Assembly (NCBI GenBank): GCA_035519535.1
Contig: DATIWF010000015.1
Span: 1-64,000, forward strand
Length of the DNA: 64,000 nt
From: DATEGZ01 sp035519535
GTDB lineage: Bacteria > Acidobacteriota > Vicinamibacteria > Vicinamibacterales > SCN-69-37
Reading direction: 5' to 3'
Of the stretch, positions 63,834 through 64,000 are shown piece after piece (the stretch's first letter is position 1; every line of letters starts with the position of its first letter). The notes below the pieces were generated by a model. The model worked only from the letters and a program-made list of their open reading frames with translations. It had not been told where the DNA came from and made no database searches. Position numbers and translations under genes: made by a program.

Positions 63834-64000
63834 TCACCCCCTGGCCGCGCGCTTCTTCTGGGCCGTGCGCGCGGGCATCCGCAGGGGCTTGTCGGCGGCG
63901 ATCTTGGCCGCCTTCTTCTTGGTCGTGGAGACGCGATCGAGGCTCTGGCGCAGCGCCTCCATGAGGTTGACGACCTTGGGCGGCGCTTCTTCCTTCGGCG
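63834..64000 (-). CDS. ku: Ku protein (NHEJ), C-terminal end only
   Basis: The minus-strand reading of the last 167 nt gives PPKVVNLMEALRQSLDRVST followed by a Lys/Arg-rich tail and a TGA at 63834-63836. VVNLMEALRxSL is the conserved end of bacterial Ku, the homodimeric DNA-end binding protein that recruits LigD. The 5' part lies outside the window. Confidence 0.85.
   Translation of the reverse strand, partial: PKEEAPPKVVNLMEALRQSLDRVSTTKKKAAKIAADKPLRMPARTAQKKRAARG

Overview
The window is GC-rich chromosomal DNA from a bacterium that is most likely an acidobacterium, probably of the Vicinamibacteria type. The grounds are two PadR/ADOP permease cassettes, four secreted VWFA proteins of the Acidobacteria-typical family, a short CadC-like/TPR regulator, a tricorn-like protease, a PQQ dehydrogenase, and a Ku gene at the right edge. 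No plasmid or phage backbone is visible. Assignment below phylum is inference.

Layout. 1-3 kb: the end of an ADOP permease with its PadR repressor. 3-8.5 kb: a three-domain transporter/acyltransferase/acyl-ACP ligase fusion and a soluble CadC-like regulator. 8.7-12.1 kb: a PQQ dehydrogenase, a REP-associated (Y1) transposase between 17-bp inverted repeats, and a beta/gamma-crystallin protein. 12.1-18.1 kb: the proteostasis cluster tig-clpP-clpX-lon. 18.2-33.1 kb: a GGDEF protein, then an accessory block built from repeated TPR/VWFA gene pairs. The block is interrupted by tRNA-Leu, a 1-kb tRNA-bounded insertion remnant, a 117-nt hairpin element and a second PadR/ADOP cassette. 33-48.5 kb: tricorn-like protease, WYL regulator, D-aminoacylase-like amidohydrolase, SDR, an acyl-activating/ACP/acyltransferase fusion, a probable selenocysteine peroxiredoxin, pdxH, LOG, a GNAT-acyl-CoA synthetase fusion and a universal stress protein. 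48.5-61 kb: a histidine kinase, a receiver protein and an NtrC-type sigma-54 activator beside cytochrome bd oxidase. Next comes a porin-cytochrome conduit (decaheme MtrA-like plus MtrB-like barrel) followed by cytochrome c, Rieske, cytochrome b and an octaheme cytochrome. tRNA-His, a Crp/Fnr regulator, an ExeA-type ATPase and Ku close the window.

How the parts fit. The 48.5-61 kb region reads as one respiratory unit. A quinol-oxidising Rieske/cytochrome b complex and membrane-anchored octaheme could pass electrons to the periplasmic decaheme protein and through the outer membrane. A sigma-54 promoter with upstream palindromes lies before the conduit, and an NtrC-family activator is encoded about 2.5 kb away. 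The 19.6-33.1 kb block holds four VWFA genes, each overlapping by ATGA the end of a TPR gene whose product ends in a shared DPWW-type motif. This looks like an uncharacterised, recurrent secreted two-protein system.

The main points to follow up are the TPR/VWFA module, the in-frame UGA at the peroxidatic position of the peroxiredoxin, the sigma-54-linked porin-cytochrome operon, the tRNA-Leu duplication, and several families of 7-nt, 8-nt and 20-nt tandem repeats in gene borders.
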